Assembly: GCA_026873275.1 (NCBI GenBank)
Contig: JANTUC010000006.1
Span: 806,001 to 870,000, forward strand
Length of the DNA: 64,000 nt
Direction: 5' to 3'
Origin: Pseudopithomyces maydicus
Lineage: Eukaryota; Ascomycota; Dothideomycetes; Pleosporales; Didymosphaeriaceae
The notes below the pieces were generated by a model. It was not told where the DNA came from and made no database searches. It was given only the letters and a program-made list of their open reading frames with translations. Positions 22,180-34,038 of the stretch are shown piece by piece. Position 1 is the first letter of the stretch; the number at the start of each line of letters is the position of its first letter. Both the position numbers and the translations under genes were made by a program.

Positions 22180-25100
22180 ATGATGGATGGATTGTCCAGT
22201 TCCAAGGTTACGGGTATGACCCAGGAGTGTAAACTGTAGGTAGAGGGGATGCTGAAATTCTCGCAGTCGAGTATCATGATCCCTCTGGCCTCTTTCCGTT
22301 GATACAGTCGCAACTTGTTTCTCGGTTCCCCCTGAAGAATCTCCATTGGAAGGCACCAACGCGGCCTTTGCGATCTATCGATTCCTTGCATGTGGATTTG
22401 GTGCCGAGTGCAGATACGACTTCGCAAGCTGAGGTAGCTGCTTCGACACCCGCTTCGGCGACTGCAGATCATGGCAAAGGATCTTCCAAAGAACGGCGCC
22501 ACCAAATTCCGGGCCTTCGTCAAACACCATATCTGAAAGTTTATATACTCAGATGTGACGATTCGGATAATTACAAGTCGACTGCACGGAAGCAAGTAAG
22601 AGATTGGGTCAAGACGCACACACCACCATCTCAAAGTAGTTCTTCCGCCAGTAAGCAGGAAAACCACGATGCCTTTGAGTGGATGATTCTTCACGTTGTA
22701 CTGCCAGATACTCCGGCGGCAAGCCAGCCCCGTGGTTCGGCGAGTACTGCCAACGGCGAGAAGGAAAAGACTAACCTTGCTTCCCGATTTACGAAGGGAA
22801 CAACTACTCTCCTCGAGAAATTGCGGGCGGATTTTGAGACTGCTTCAAAATCTGCCCCAGAGCGAGTGGCTCAAATACGGCTCCAGAAAGATTCAGTGCC
22901 ACCCCATATGCTTCCTCAAGCGCCGGTGACAAGCCCACCCATCACCGAGAGCCCGCAAGAGCAGGAAAGAGCATGGAACGAAGTGATTACCAAGTTTAAG
23001 CAGCTGATCCTTCGATCTTTTGACCTCCGTGTTGGCCAATATGAAGACGATATCCGAGAGAAAGATTCCCAGCGTTCGCTTCCAGGGTGGAATTTCTGCA
23101 CGTTCTTTATATTGAAAGAGGGTCTTGCAAGAGGCTTTGAGAGTGTCGGCCTGGTTGAGGACGCACTTCTCGGCTACGATGAGCTGTCAATTGGGCTCGA
23201 CACCGTGATACGTGAGCAGGCTGCGGAAGGTAGTACTGCCCAAGGTGGGGTCATTAATGACTATACCGAAGACCTGTACGAACAAGCTTTAAAGTTATCA
23301 AGCTCTGTGCAAAACAACCATGATGACGAAACTGTCGAAGAGCCGCAGTTCCATGATGACACGCCGATCAATGCGAGCAAGAAAGATTACCGAGGTCAAA
23401 TTCTGTCAAACAACATTTCGGTGTTCGATTTTCGAACCTATGTTTTCGCACGTCAAATGTCGCTACTTTTGCGTTTGGGGAACTCTCATTCAGCCCGATC
23501 TGGTCTGGCATCTAAACTACAACCACGCCCCAACGCTGGCGTGGGCCAGCGATCTGTAGATGATAGCAGCATTGGCACCAAGTCAGGTGGTTCCTCTACT
23601 GACTCGGAAGATCTTTTCTCTCTCGCCGAACTCTGTTCGCGAGCTTTGAACTTCATCACATTTGCTGGTCGAGTTTTGCGGAGCGACCTTTTGAATGGGT
23701 AAGTCTGTCGAAATCTATGTGCGTAATACCATTTGACAGTGAGCCAGTGCAAAAGCCCACCAGACGAGCTTCTCTGAGGAACTCATAGACAACATCATCC
23801 GATCATGGACATTTTCGGCACTCGAACAAATTCTGCAAGAGACTTCAACGTCGTCGCTTCCTTTCACTGCATACATCGGTGATTCTGGAACGGGCTCTTC
23901 AGGCAAGACTCTGCCATATGGAAAGAACGCGAAAGAACAAAAGATTGCCATTTCGGAGCAGAAGTCTATGATACATCCTTCGCGATCTTCGTCGCTTCAT
24001 GGTCGACCGCAGTCATCAGAAGCCCCATACGCACAACAATCTGCAAGCGCGCAAACAATATTCGAGAATGGGCAATATCAAGAAAGACCTGCGCCCAACC
24101 AAGAGAGTAGCTTGTCACATACTAAGAATGGACAACAAGAACTCGCTGGTACTCGGGCACAGTTGTTGGCTATCCAGAGGCGCATACTGGAGCACGTTGG
24201 AAAAACACTGAACTGGAACGTTGGATGGGCTGCTGTTCTTCCCTCCTTGGACCCGAAACAGGAATTTGCCGACGTTGATTTGTACGACGATGATGAATCG
24301 GAGAAAAAGAACGCTTCAGATGATGAAGAGGCAGATGATGAAGAGGCAGATGATGAAGAGGAGTCAGAATCGAAGACTGCAGTTCCAAATGTGTCGATTG
24401 TCGGTGTATCTGCTACAACTCTAAAAGATTCTATATCAAGCATTGATAAATTTCGGCAGTCGTATGAGGTAAATCGGACTATTTCTGCTCTCATAAGATA
24501 TGAGCTGATGATATTGTAGACTTTGAGCGACACGATTGTGAAGCACTACATGGCAGCGGGTCAAAACAAAGCGAGCGAAAGCGTGCTGGGCGATCTAGCT
24601 GCTTTGCGTTTGTATGTCTCTTCACTTCTTGATACAACTTCTGCTAATTTTTTAGTGAACTCGGAGATTTCGCGGCGGCTGCTATGTATTTCGGACGCAT
24701 GGCTTCGACCTTTGGCGAGTCCGGCTGGAATACTGTTGAGACGACGATGCTCAAAATGTACGCTGAATGCCTGAAGAAGCTAAATCGCAAGGATGAGTTT
24801 ATTCGAACACTCTTGGAAGTACTAGCCAAGTCTGCTGCGAGCAAAAGGTCACTCAGGGTTGCCAGCAAAGGCGGAGACGATACAGAAGCTGTCCAGACTC
24901 CGAATTATTGGCTCAACGACGACCAAGTCAACACGTCGGGGGTATTCCATGACCTCGTCGTCTACTCACAGCAGCTGCCTTATGACGTAAATGTACAAAT
25001 GGCCAAATATTTCAACGATATTGTCGTAGAACCATATGTGCGACATTTCGACGAAAAGGATGGGTTCCAGCTACGACTGCAATTCAGGCATCTTTTGGAA

Positions 25101-27076
25101 GATGAAGTTGACTTTGACAATGCAAAGGTGCGACTCATCGATGCGAACTCGGCACAAGGCAAGGATATTTGGCTGGAGAGCACAGAGACCGCACAGATCA
25201 AGAAAGGTCTTTGTCGAGTGTGGGTCAGCTCAAATGTAAGTAATCCTAGCCTCTACATTTCTCTTTCTGACCTGACTAGATCAACACGACGGGGGCATAC
25301 ATTGTCGACAAGATCTTGGTTCAGTCGAAACGAATTGTTTTCGTTCATGAGCCAATCACCAAAGCTGAAGCGACGACCCCCTTGGGGATTATTGCATCCG
25401 TTCCCACCACGTCACTAAAGTCTACCAAAAAGAATCGCGTATTGTGTTTTCCTCGCATGGAAGCTTTCCAGGCAAGGCTATATCTGTCACACTTTATCCA
25501 CATCGACAAACCGAGGCACATTGAGATTGAATGCTCAAGTGGGTGGAATGAAATCCAGCGAGTGGAAATTAGGTTGAAATCAGCGTCTGCTGGTCTGCGA
25601 TTGCGAACTGCTAATGCGACCTCAACCTCGGATGATACTCAGATCACAGAAAAACCCAGTCCAGGGGTCATACGCATTGGGGCGATTGCTGCGAATACTA
25701 CAGCGACCTTCCGTGTTCCTTATGAGACAGAAACGATGCTCCCGGACCTGACCGTAAGGATGGAAATTGATTACTTCACGGAGAAAGGGCAATTCCAATA
25801 CCACTCGTCCTTCACCATACCCGTCGAATTGCCACTGGATGTCAACGTTCACGATCACTTCAAGAATGCTTCTCTCTTTTCCAAATTCAACATCAAGACT
25901 GCAAGCCAGGTACCTCTAGAAATCTTGGACGTGTCGCTGGAGGGTTCGGATGAGTACGATGTCAGTGCACCAAGAAAGCCAAAGGGTGCTTTTACCGTGT
26001 TCCCTAAACAGCCCGTAGCTGTCACGTACAAAGTCACAAAGAAGACGACTGAATCGGGAGGGCGTAGGCACAGCCAGGCACCGAACAATGGGAACCTTTC
26101 GCTATCCGTTGAATACAGATGTCTGGATGAGGACGTCTTGGACCGAGTGTCCGCACTGTTTGCAAATGCAGTTGAGAACAGTCCCGTTCATCGACTAGCA
26201 CGTTTGCTCACTCACTCATTCGCGGACCGATTGAAGCATAAAGTTTTACCCATTCAGTTTGAAAGGGCTGCCTTGCTAGAGAAAATTGACCTGGGGCCAT
26301 TTGATGATATGGGTTGGGGCGAATGTATCGATAGTCTGCCGGAGATGGTTCGGGGCGACACCTGTAAATGGTTGGAGAAATGGCACCAGGTATGTTGAGA
26401 CTGATTGAGCATGGAGTGAAACGCTGACCAGCCACAGCGCCACAAGTCAATATCTCTGTCCAAGACATTGGATACTGCATTGCCTTCGCCTCATCTACCT
26501 CGACGGATGACGATAACCGTGTCTATCCCTCAGACACACATCTTGCACACGGCCTCTTTATCGCTCCAACCAGCATCAACTCCGTCCTCGCATGGTACAG
26601 CTATTGCAATTGTCGGTCAGCCGCTGATGGCGGAACTCAGCATCAAGCATACGCGTAGGTGGTGCACCCAGAGCAGCCTGCAGTCTGCCGCCAACCTCTC
26701 ATCCCCTGGCGACGCAATCGACTTTGTCTACACTCTTGAAGCAAATCCCGACACTTGGTTGGTGGCTGGACAGCGCCGGGCTCATTTCACAGCCAAAGAA
26801 GACGAAGAACACAAGTTCGGCGTCATGCTGGTACCGTTGAGGCCGGGCACCGCGTTGCTCCCGAACGTGGAAATCCGCGCAAGGATCAAGCCGAAGGAGG
26901 AAGACGAGACGAAGAAGGGCGCCACAGAAGACGAAGAGCAACTGAATTGCGAGACGGACTATTTGACATATGGGCAAGGCGTGGCGATAATTCCAGACGT
27001 CAGGAGTAGCACGGTCGGAGTGGGAGACATGGGCTCGGCCAGGAGCGCGATGTGGCTGGAGGCGGAGAGCAGATAG
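22180..27076 (+). CDS. TRS130: TRAPP complex subunit TRS130 (TRAPPC10)
   Basis: Subunit of the TRAPPII tether and Rab-exchange complex (Ypt31/32, Golgi and endosome traffic). Seven exons: 22180-22213, 22267-23698, 23748-24468, 24520-24611, 24656-25235, 25280-26389, 26438-27076; all introns 44-53 nt, total 4608 nt, 1535 aa. The N-terminus KVTVEYHDPSGLFPLIQSQL followed by LPLKNLHW-like and RPLRSIDSLHVDLVPS blocks is diagnostic. Later blocks include LPGWNFCTFFILKEGLA, RFELGDFAAAAMYFGRMAS and, near the C-terminus, IVGQPLMAELSIKHTRRW and RRAHFTAKEDEEHKF. Two ATGs are adjacent; I use the first. An acidic insertion with a 15-nt tandem repeat sits in exon 3. Confidence 0.94.
24319..24363 (+). repeat. 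15-nt tandem repeat coding an acidic DDEEA tract in TRS130
   Basis: Three copies of a GATGATGAAGAGGCA unit, the last ending GAG instead of GCA, extending an acidic low-complexity loop. Confidence 0.9.
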
Positions 27077-27324
27077 ACACAGGGGTAGACTCCAGCTACA
27101 ATGGATCACGTGCGACTCGAATGACCTCGGGAACTCGTTTGTATGTTTTGAGCGTGTGTTTATAGTGCCAAGCTGCCACGCACGGGCTCGTCAACCTTTT
27201 GCGGACCTCCGAGGCGGCGTCCAGCTAAACAAACATATCGACATTCTATACGCCCCTTGCAGCCACCGCACTCCAGCGGCCCCGCATTCTGCCCTTTTGC
27301 CTCCCGTACTAGCCCGTATCGAGG

Positions 27325-28677
27325 ATGCCGACGCCTGTGGAGATAGATGAGGAAATGGAGACTACGTCGCGCACGAGCAGGTTCAAAGAGGGCACCATGA
27401 ACAGCACCGCCTCCATCGTGGCGCCACCGGACGAGCTGTGGAAGGGTCTTGAGATGGACGAAATGATGGAGCGCTTCCACGACGAGAGCGCGGGTGCTCC
27501 AGCCTCTGCTGCTGCCATGCCTGCTGCTGCCACCGCTTCCACCATCGCGAACAACACCACCACCACCACGACTACCAACGTGGTGCGCAAGAGACCTGCT
27601 GTATCACGCGAGACCTCGGCGAACAGCGTCGCGCAGACGCCACATCCGCGCAACGCGACCCCCGAGACGTCCAATGCGCCTGTACCTGCGACCGACGGCC
27701 CTTTCAGCCGCTTCTCCCGCGCCGTGAGTGCCTGGTTTAATGGCTCAGGCTTCAGCGCACTGGGAAAGCGGAAAGCAGGCAGCGAAACGGCCGAGAGACG
27801 TCTCGACAAAGGCCAACCCACCGACAAGCCAGCCGATGTGAAGGAGCTCGAGGAGCGGTACAGGCAGATGAAGGAGCAAGGCATGTTCAAGCCCACTATC
27901 ACCACGGGCCCGCGCACCATCCCGAGAGTCAGGCAGTCAAGTGGTAGGCATTCTTTTACTCCTGTGGAGCACCCAGGTTCTGACATTTTCTCGCCAGCAT
28001 ACACGGCCTCGACGCCCATGACACCTACCCCCAATCTGCCCGGGTCCGCGCCCGGCTCACGTACGCCCGCTCTCTACAAGACGCCCTCGAAGCGCGATCT
28101 CAGCAAGCAGAAGAAGCTCAGCAAGCGTGTCTCGGACCTTGAACACAAACTTCAAGAAGCCAGACGAGAGCTCTCTCTTGCACTGAGCCCGGGGAACCCG
28201 AACCCGCTCCCACCACTTCCCGCTCTCCCTCAAGCCAACCTCCCCCCGACGCCCAAAACCGATGCCTCTCAGAGCGCCTCCGATGCGTCTTCATCCGAAG
28301 CTCTAGCCACGACCTCTACCAGAGAAAAAATGGGGTTCGGCAAAATTGTCAAGAAACGAAAAACGGTGCGCGAAGGCGACGAAGATTCCGAGTACAAGCC
28401 CGTTCCTACCGAAAGCGACACGGACACCAATACCAACATGTCTCACCCCTCCGACTCGGAAATACTATCCAGCAAGCGATCTAAATTGGTGAGGAAGAAG
28501 TCTTCGCGTCCGAACAACAAGCGATCCATTGTGGCGGTGGAGACGGAGCAGGTGGTCACAATTGTGCCCGATGGCCTCGCAGTGCCCGAGGTGCCACACA
28601 TACCTCAGAATGTGAGCGGGAAGAGGGTCCCTGTGAGCCCTGACGGATACGGAGGCCTTGAACATGAGATGTTCTGA
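27325..28677 (+). CDS. Conserved fungal nuclear coiled-coil protein (450 aa)
   Basis: Single exon, 450 aa. N-terminal third is Thr/Ala/Pro-rich. A short conserved-looking helix LEERYRQMKEQGMFKP lies near residue 180. A coiled coil (SKQKKLSKRVSDLEHKLQEARRELSLAL) covers about 258-288, followed by Pro-rich and Ser/Thr-rich regions and Lys/Arg patches (KKRKTVRE, SKRSKLVRKK) that look like nuclear localisation signals. It ends DGYGGLEHEMF. Similar Pezizomycotina proteins have been labelled nuclear RNA-binding protein, but I see no RRM or other RNA-binding fold, so I leave the function open. Starts 248 nt after TRS130 on the same strand. Confidence 0.75.
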   Translation: MPTPVEIDEEMETTSRTSRFKEGTMNSTASIVAPPDELWKGLEMDEMMERFHDESAGAPASAAAMPAAATASTIANNTTTTTTTNVVRKRPAVSRETSANSVAQTPHPRNATPETSNAPVPATDGPFSRFSRAVSAWFNGSGFSALGKRKAGSETAERRLDKGQPTDKPADVKELEERYRQMKEQGMFKPTITTGPRTIPRVRQSSGRHSFTPVEHPGSDIFSPAYTASTPMTPTPNLPGSAPGSRTPALYKTPSKRDLSKQKKLSKRVSDLEHKLQEARRELSLALSPGNPNPLPPLPALPQANLPPTPKTDASQSASDASSSEALATTSTREKMGFGKIVKKRKTVREGDEDSEYKPVPTESDTDTNTNMSHPSDSEILSSKRSKLVRKKSSRPNNKRSIVAVETEQVVTIVPDGLAVPEVPHIPQNVSGKRVPVSPDGYGGLEHEMF

Positions 28678-29147
28678 GCCGCTGGATACGTTTGCAGCAG
28701 GACAGCTGTCTTTTTGGTTGTTTCTGCATGGTTTGCGCGTTCGGTCTGCTTTTTGCATAGCGGTAGTTGCGTGTTTTGCCTAATTTTCCTTACAGTGGAC
28801 GTGTAATCAGGTTGCTTTGGATGGCATGGGTGTTGAGAAGTTGGCATGCTTACGATGCAACGGACTCATGACGAGATGAACATTTCTCATTCTTGTATAT
28901 AATTCTCTAATTGAACCGGTTCGATATTTGTGCATTTCGATGAACCTTGGGACCTGACTCTTCACATGATGATAATGGAGCCCTGGAGCTGTGAGAATGG
29001 CCCTGTGCACAAGCCACCCTTGATCGTCGGGGACCCACTAAAACTTTGGAGCATTACGCTAGGCACCTTCATCTTATCCCCGACAGCTCTCTACCTACTT
29101 GCATACATACAAACTGATCGACACGTCAACACCAAGAACTCGTACTC
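28678..29147. other. Intergenic, 470 nt
   Basis: Separates two plus-strand genes and holds the GEMIN2-like promoter. Nothing else recognised. Confidence 0.6.
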
Positions 29148-31078
29148 ATGTCGAACTCTGGCGCCAACAGGGCCATCACAGAGGACGGCGCGGTATACAA
29201 CAAGCTGCGCCGGCCCGACGACTACTTGCACTCGCTCACGGCACCGCCGCCGCCGCCTACGAAACGGAAGTTCGATGCTGTTGAAATCGAGGGTGACCAG
29301 GATGCCGAGGAACCGAATAACAAGCGCTCGCGGGAGGGCTTCGACCCAGGTCGGGAATCGAACGCGCGAGCAGACACGAAAGGCCAGCCAAGAGAAGGAA
29401 ATGCCAACAAGGCACGCGCGAACCCCCAAGCATCTCTTGCAGGCGATACACGTCGCATTTCCCGTCCTGTCCGGGAGAACGGCATGCAGACCATGTTTCC
29501 CGGCCTTGACGACGATTCCGCATCGGATGCAGACGACACCACGAGGGACGCCCTTGCGTACCTCCGCAGCGTGAGGTGTGTATCATTCGATTGCTCTTCG
29601 TAGCTTGGATTGACGTTGTTCACACAGCTTACCTGTGTGATAGGTCCGAAGCTTCCACCATACCCACCCTCCTCGTAGCACCTCCGCAAGCACCCAAAAA
29701 CAACGACAGCGACAGTGACAGCGACCGCTCTATATACGGCAATAACGTCGGAGACCATCGAGCGATATATCAGGATGGCACATGGGTTGCTGTCGACCAT
29801 GATACGACGGGCGGATACTACGAAGAAGAATGGTATGATGACGAAGAGGATATGGATCCACAAGACGCATACTACAAATCGCTCCTCGTCCGTTACGACA
29901 CTCTCCGCAAGACACTAGCGACCGCCGATCCGCAAGAGCTAGCCGCCTTGGTCAAGGCAAATCCCCAGAAATATGCAAATGTACGACTACCATATTACAA
30001 GAGCGACTGGCGGTACGCTTTCGACAACAAGTTTCCAACACCTGCCTTGGTGGCCCAGATCGATGATAAGACCCTCTATCGCGCCCTGGAATATCTTGCC
30101 GAAGTCTTAGCTGTGAACGAGACCATATCCAAACAGAAGAGCACTTGGGCATGGACTTTGCTAGCACTGGTTGGAGAGAGGGGCACGTTGGACTTCTACA
30201 GGGAAGGCCGTGTCAGGGAGCTGGGGCACAAAGCGGGGCAGCTCAGTATACGTCTTCGAAACGGCGAGTACCACCGTGCGTATGAACGTGAAGAAGACAG
30301 CGATGAAGAGTCTGGGATAGACGGAGAAGACCAGGACAATGAACTGAGCTGGCTAGGTGACGACGAGGATGACCGTGACTCGCTCATCGATGTTGGCGAT
30401 CAGTGGGATAGTAGCACTGAGCCAAAGCCCACCGAACCTGGCCCTCCAGCAGACGAGATGGCGATATCTGAAGACGAAGGCGAAGTCAAAGAGGACACAC
30501 TTGAAGATGAAGAGGAGCCATCCGCTCTCGAGGCAGCACGCGCTCGTCTACTGGCCCAGTTGGGAGACAACCTGGTGAAGGAATCCATCCCGGACCGGAA
30601 AGTACCAGCTCACCAACTCAAAGGTAAACGTCACAGACATAATGGTAAAGTGTGTAGAGATCCAGCTTGTCGAGTTCACCGCAAGGCAAATCTGCAGGCT
30701 GCCCAGGACGAGAAGCATAAAGTAGCCACGGCAAGCTCTCCGACTAAGCCGTCAAAAAAGGCACAGCTGCCAGCCAATGTACAGCAACAGGATACAAACC
30801 CAAAGAGTTCGTCCGCTGGTGAGGGCAATGCGACTGTTCAGGAGGAGCTGAAAGGCAGAGAAGAGAAACAATCGCATCAAGCCACAGCTTCCTCGATGCA
30901 GCAAGTTGACGCATCCGCGTCGCCTGAGCCCACAGACAGCCGTTCGGCGCCCTGCGACTCGAAGCTGAATAAAGAGGAAGAAGTCCTTAATACAAAGGTG
31001 GCAGTCGACATGATATTGACTGTGGTCGGTGATCGCTATGGACAGAGGGACCTGTTACGTTTTCGGGAAGCGTGGTAG
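29148..31078 (+). CDS. GEMIN2/SIP1-like snRNP assembly factor
   Basis: Likely homologue of Gemin2 (SIP1 superfamily), which with SMN holds the Sm pentamer during spliceosomal snRNP assembly. Two exons, 29148-29575 and 29644-31078, 68-nt intron, 620 aa. Landmarks in the order seen in Gemin2: FPTPALVAQIDDKTLYRALEYLAEVL, WAWTLLALVGERGTLDFYREGRVRELGHKA, and a C-terminal VAVDMILTVVGDRYGQRDLLRFR, matching the animal LNLLI-VSRYF-QRDLAD segment. The animal protein is about 280 aa; here long acidic (DSDEESGIDGEDQD) and Lys/Gln/Ser-rich disordered stretches are inserted before the last helix. The N-terminal 130 residues are basic and disordered. The call rests on motif order and is moderately strong. 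Confidence 0.72.
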
Positions 31079-34038
31079 GCATAGAATGGGAACTGCCATT
31101 ATTGCCCTGAACAATTGAGAGCACTTTCATAACTTGTTCTTTACAGTGTCTCTAGCGGTTGCGAGTTTATTAGTAGCATTGGCAACCATCTTTGTAGCAA
31201 CATGGTCAAGCTACGACATGAATATATGGAGATTCGTGAAACTAATTACGTATGTGCGCGGTGATGTATCAATCTCGATATCTAACAATCTCATCCACGC
31301 GCTCCTGTCCAATCTGTCGCACAAAATCACGAACGTCCCGCCTACGCCATTACCGGTACTTTCATCCGTCCCTCCGCCATGGTCCAGCCCACCGGCATCA
31401 TCCAAGCCCCCATCCATTGGCCACCCACCACCGCCCGCACCCAGCACTCCGGCATCCAAACATACATCGTCCAACGCCGCTCTCTCCCACCGCTCGCGAT
31501 GTCGCCCCGGCTGCCATCCCCCATATTAAAACATCCGCGACCGTCAGCACCACCCTTCCCAAAATCGCACCCACACCCATGCCAGGGCCCGCCCCATTGG
31601 TCCGCAGCACCTCTCGCATGCACCTCCATGTCGCCGTTAGTAAAGCGCCCCGAGGGAGCACACCGTGGGGAACCGCACACGTGCGCGATCGCACCGATTT
31701 AGGCACTATGTTCGATGGTTGAGAGGGGCATTGCCTTTTGGGGACGTTTTGGATGGTGGTGATCTGCGGTGGGCGAAGAGGGCATGAGGATCGGGGAGGG
31801 GCACACGTGGGGTCTATGTATGTACATGCGTGTCAAGGGTCGCAGGGACTAGGGGATTCTATTGTTGGGAAAGGGGTGGGAGGGCTTGGGTTCGGTGCAT
31901 TGAGAGCTCAGGAACTGGTAGGATTGGGAGAGACGCGAGAGATCGAGATAGAGCTGGGGTTGCGGGTGGTCAGGAGATTGATCGTGAGTGTCCAGCCTTT
32001 TTTGGATGCTACCTCGAGTGCGTGGAGATGAGGAGCGTTGGTATGGTTGGAGAGGTGAGCTTTGATTTGATTGATGGCAAGGGTAGGGAGGTCGGGTTGC
32101 ATGAGTGGTGCCAGGGGATCGCATCAGTCGCATGGACTAAGAACGCCGCCTCTACATAACGTTTTTTCCACCTTGTGCACAGATACAGGGGATTTACATA
32201 ACAAATAACATGAATTCCAGGTCCGAAGGTCAGAGTGCAGACCTTTTGTGGATCATGAACGAAACCTACGTCATTGGCAGAGAACATCGAGATCTCTAAT
32301 GGCGACGCAGGAGGTGCTTCAACGTTCGGATACTATACGGCAATCCAGGAGATGTGTTTTAGCACCACGAGCTCTTGTATTCTGAGACTGGCTAACTTAA
32401 CCTACACATTTCAATGCGTCCCATCGCACCCCGATCAGTCCCTTGTGCTCGATTTGTAGCAGTCGCGCAATCTACCCTGAAAGTAATCTATCCCGAACAA
32501 TCATGATAATATATATACATCGGGGCCTGGTAGGAGAGGCTCGATCGGCCGGAAGTTTAAAATCACAATTTCACGGCTCATCGGCATGGCCCATACGCCT
32601 GGTACGTCACTCGACAGGAACACACCCGCAATTGTGGTTCGAACAGGGAGCATGACGCTCGATCGATCGGACTGCTTTCAACGCCTGTTTCTCGAGTTGT
32701 GTCCCCATTGCCGATTTGGGAAGTGGAGTTCGTGTGTAGACGAGAATGCATAAGTAGGTATACCAAGGTGCTTGTAAGGGCAAGGTTTGAGCACTTGGCA
32801 GCGTGAAGGTTCGGCTCGTGCGCGAGAGGCGTGGGATGTAGAAGACAGGGGTCACGGTATTTGATTGAACGGCTGACCAGTCTATTGTAATCTGTCAAGT
32901 ATGCCATGTTGCGAAAGACTTGAGATGACATTCAATTTGATGTTGAGAATACAGCAGACTTTGGTAGCAAATGTACAAATGCTCGTTGGAAAATTGACAA
33001 TCGAGTTAGGAAGCGTAAAATCAAACACTTCATTGTCTCAGCTATTTTGTACATCTAGCATGTCAGTTTGCGCATGTAGTCGTATCAAAATCGGCGTTGT
33101 ATGGTTGTACTGTGGTCGTGCTTCCGCGGTGCTGGTAACGTCATCTTCTGGAACGCTAACTAAAAGTAGCTAGCTCGGAGTATGCTCAACCACAACACCA
33201 CTGATCACGGTCGATTCTGTTGACAATTGGGTACTGAACTCGTATGGTTCTGGGCTATATATCATTTCATATCTATTTGGATCTTATGCATGTGTACCAT
33301 GTCTGAATATCTTGTATCCGAACCCGACGACTGGACCGCTCCAAACAACCACAACGAATGAAAGCATGCCCACATTAGATTGATTGTACCGGCCTACATA
33401 GAACATGGGCGACTTATTAGCTAAAAATTGAGGTCTCGGATTTGGTCTACTAAACATGATCTTGAGGTTCGCCCACGGCGTCTGAGTTCACTTCTGCCGC
33501 ACCGAGCAGCGTCCATGACCTACCGTCAAGTGCGCCCACGCCGCTCGAAAGAAAACAGCGGTGCTTTCTTTAGACACCGCTCTAGTAGCCAATAGCAACA
33601 ATGACCACCAGCCTTCTTTTTTAAAAAAAGAGGGAGAGGGAGCACCGAGCGCCTCGCAGTGAGAGAAGTCACCGGTGAGTGCACGGACATTTTACCTATC
33701 ACCGCTGCCTCGAGGCTCACGAACAATAGGAATTGGGGTATTCACACAATTTTCTCTCACTTATGCCTCCCAAAGAGGTGGCTGGTATTGCTGCCTGCGG
33801 CGCGACCGCCGCCCGGGGCCGCACACCGCACATTGTTTAAATACTGCTCCCTCACTCCTTCAAAACTTTTCTCTCCAGACCTCTACGACTTTTCTCAAGT
33901 ACTTAATCACCACTTTGCGAATCTTTTCAGCTACCTCGACGGTAGTATTCAATTCTCATTACCTACAACTCGACCTCATTGAGTCGTGCCCCTTTCTTCA
34001 AATTTACCGTTGACCGGTTTTCTCCTTTCACATTCACA
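31079..34038. other. Gene-poor region, 3 kb
   Basis: No frame with an ATG start and a recognisable product. GC-rich, Pro/His-rich frames around 31250-31720 read through both strands and look noncoding. A 64-codon minus-strand frame (32102-31908, beginning MQPDLPTLAINQIKAHLSN) has protein-like composition but no partner exons I can support. Near the right end lie a CCAAT motif (about 33588), a 7-bp perfect hairpin (33557-33581) and a pyrimidine-rich leader, presumably promoter of the next gene. Confidence 0.55.
33557..33581. other. Perfect 7-bp inverted repeat (hairpin)
   Basis: AGCGGTG, 11-nt spacer, CACCGCT, about 460 bp upstream of the next start codon. Confidence 0.6.

Noticed and set aside
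31134..31722. Pro/His-rich frames, one with a hydrophobic start
   Set aside because: The hydrophobic one begins with TTG rather than ATG, and the remainder is low complexity readable in several frames.
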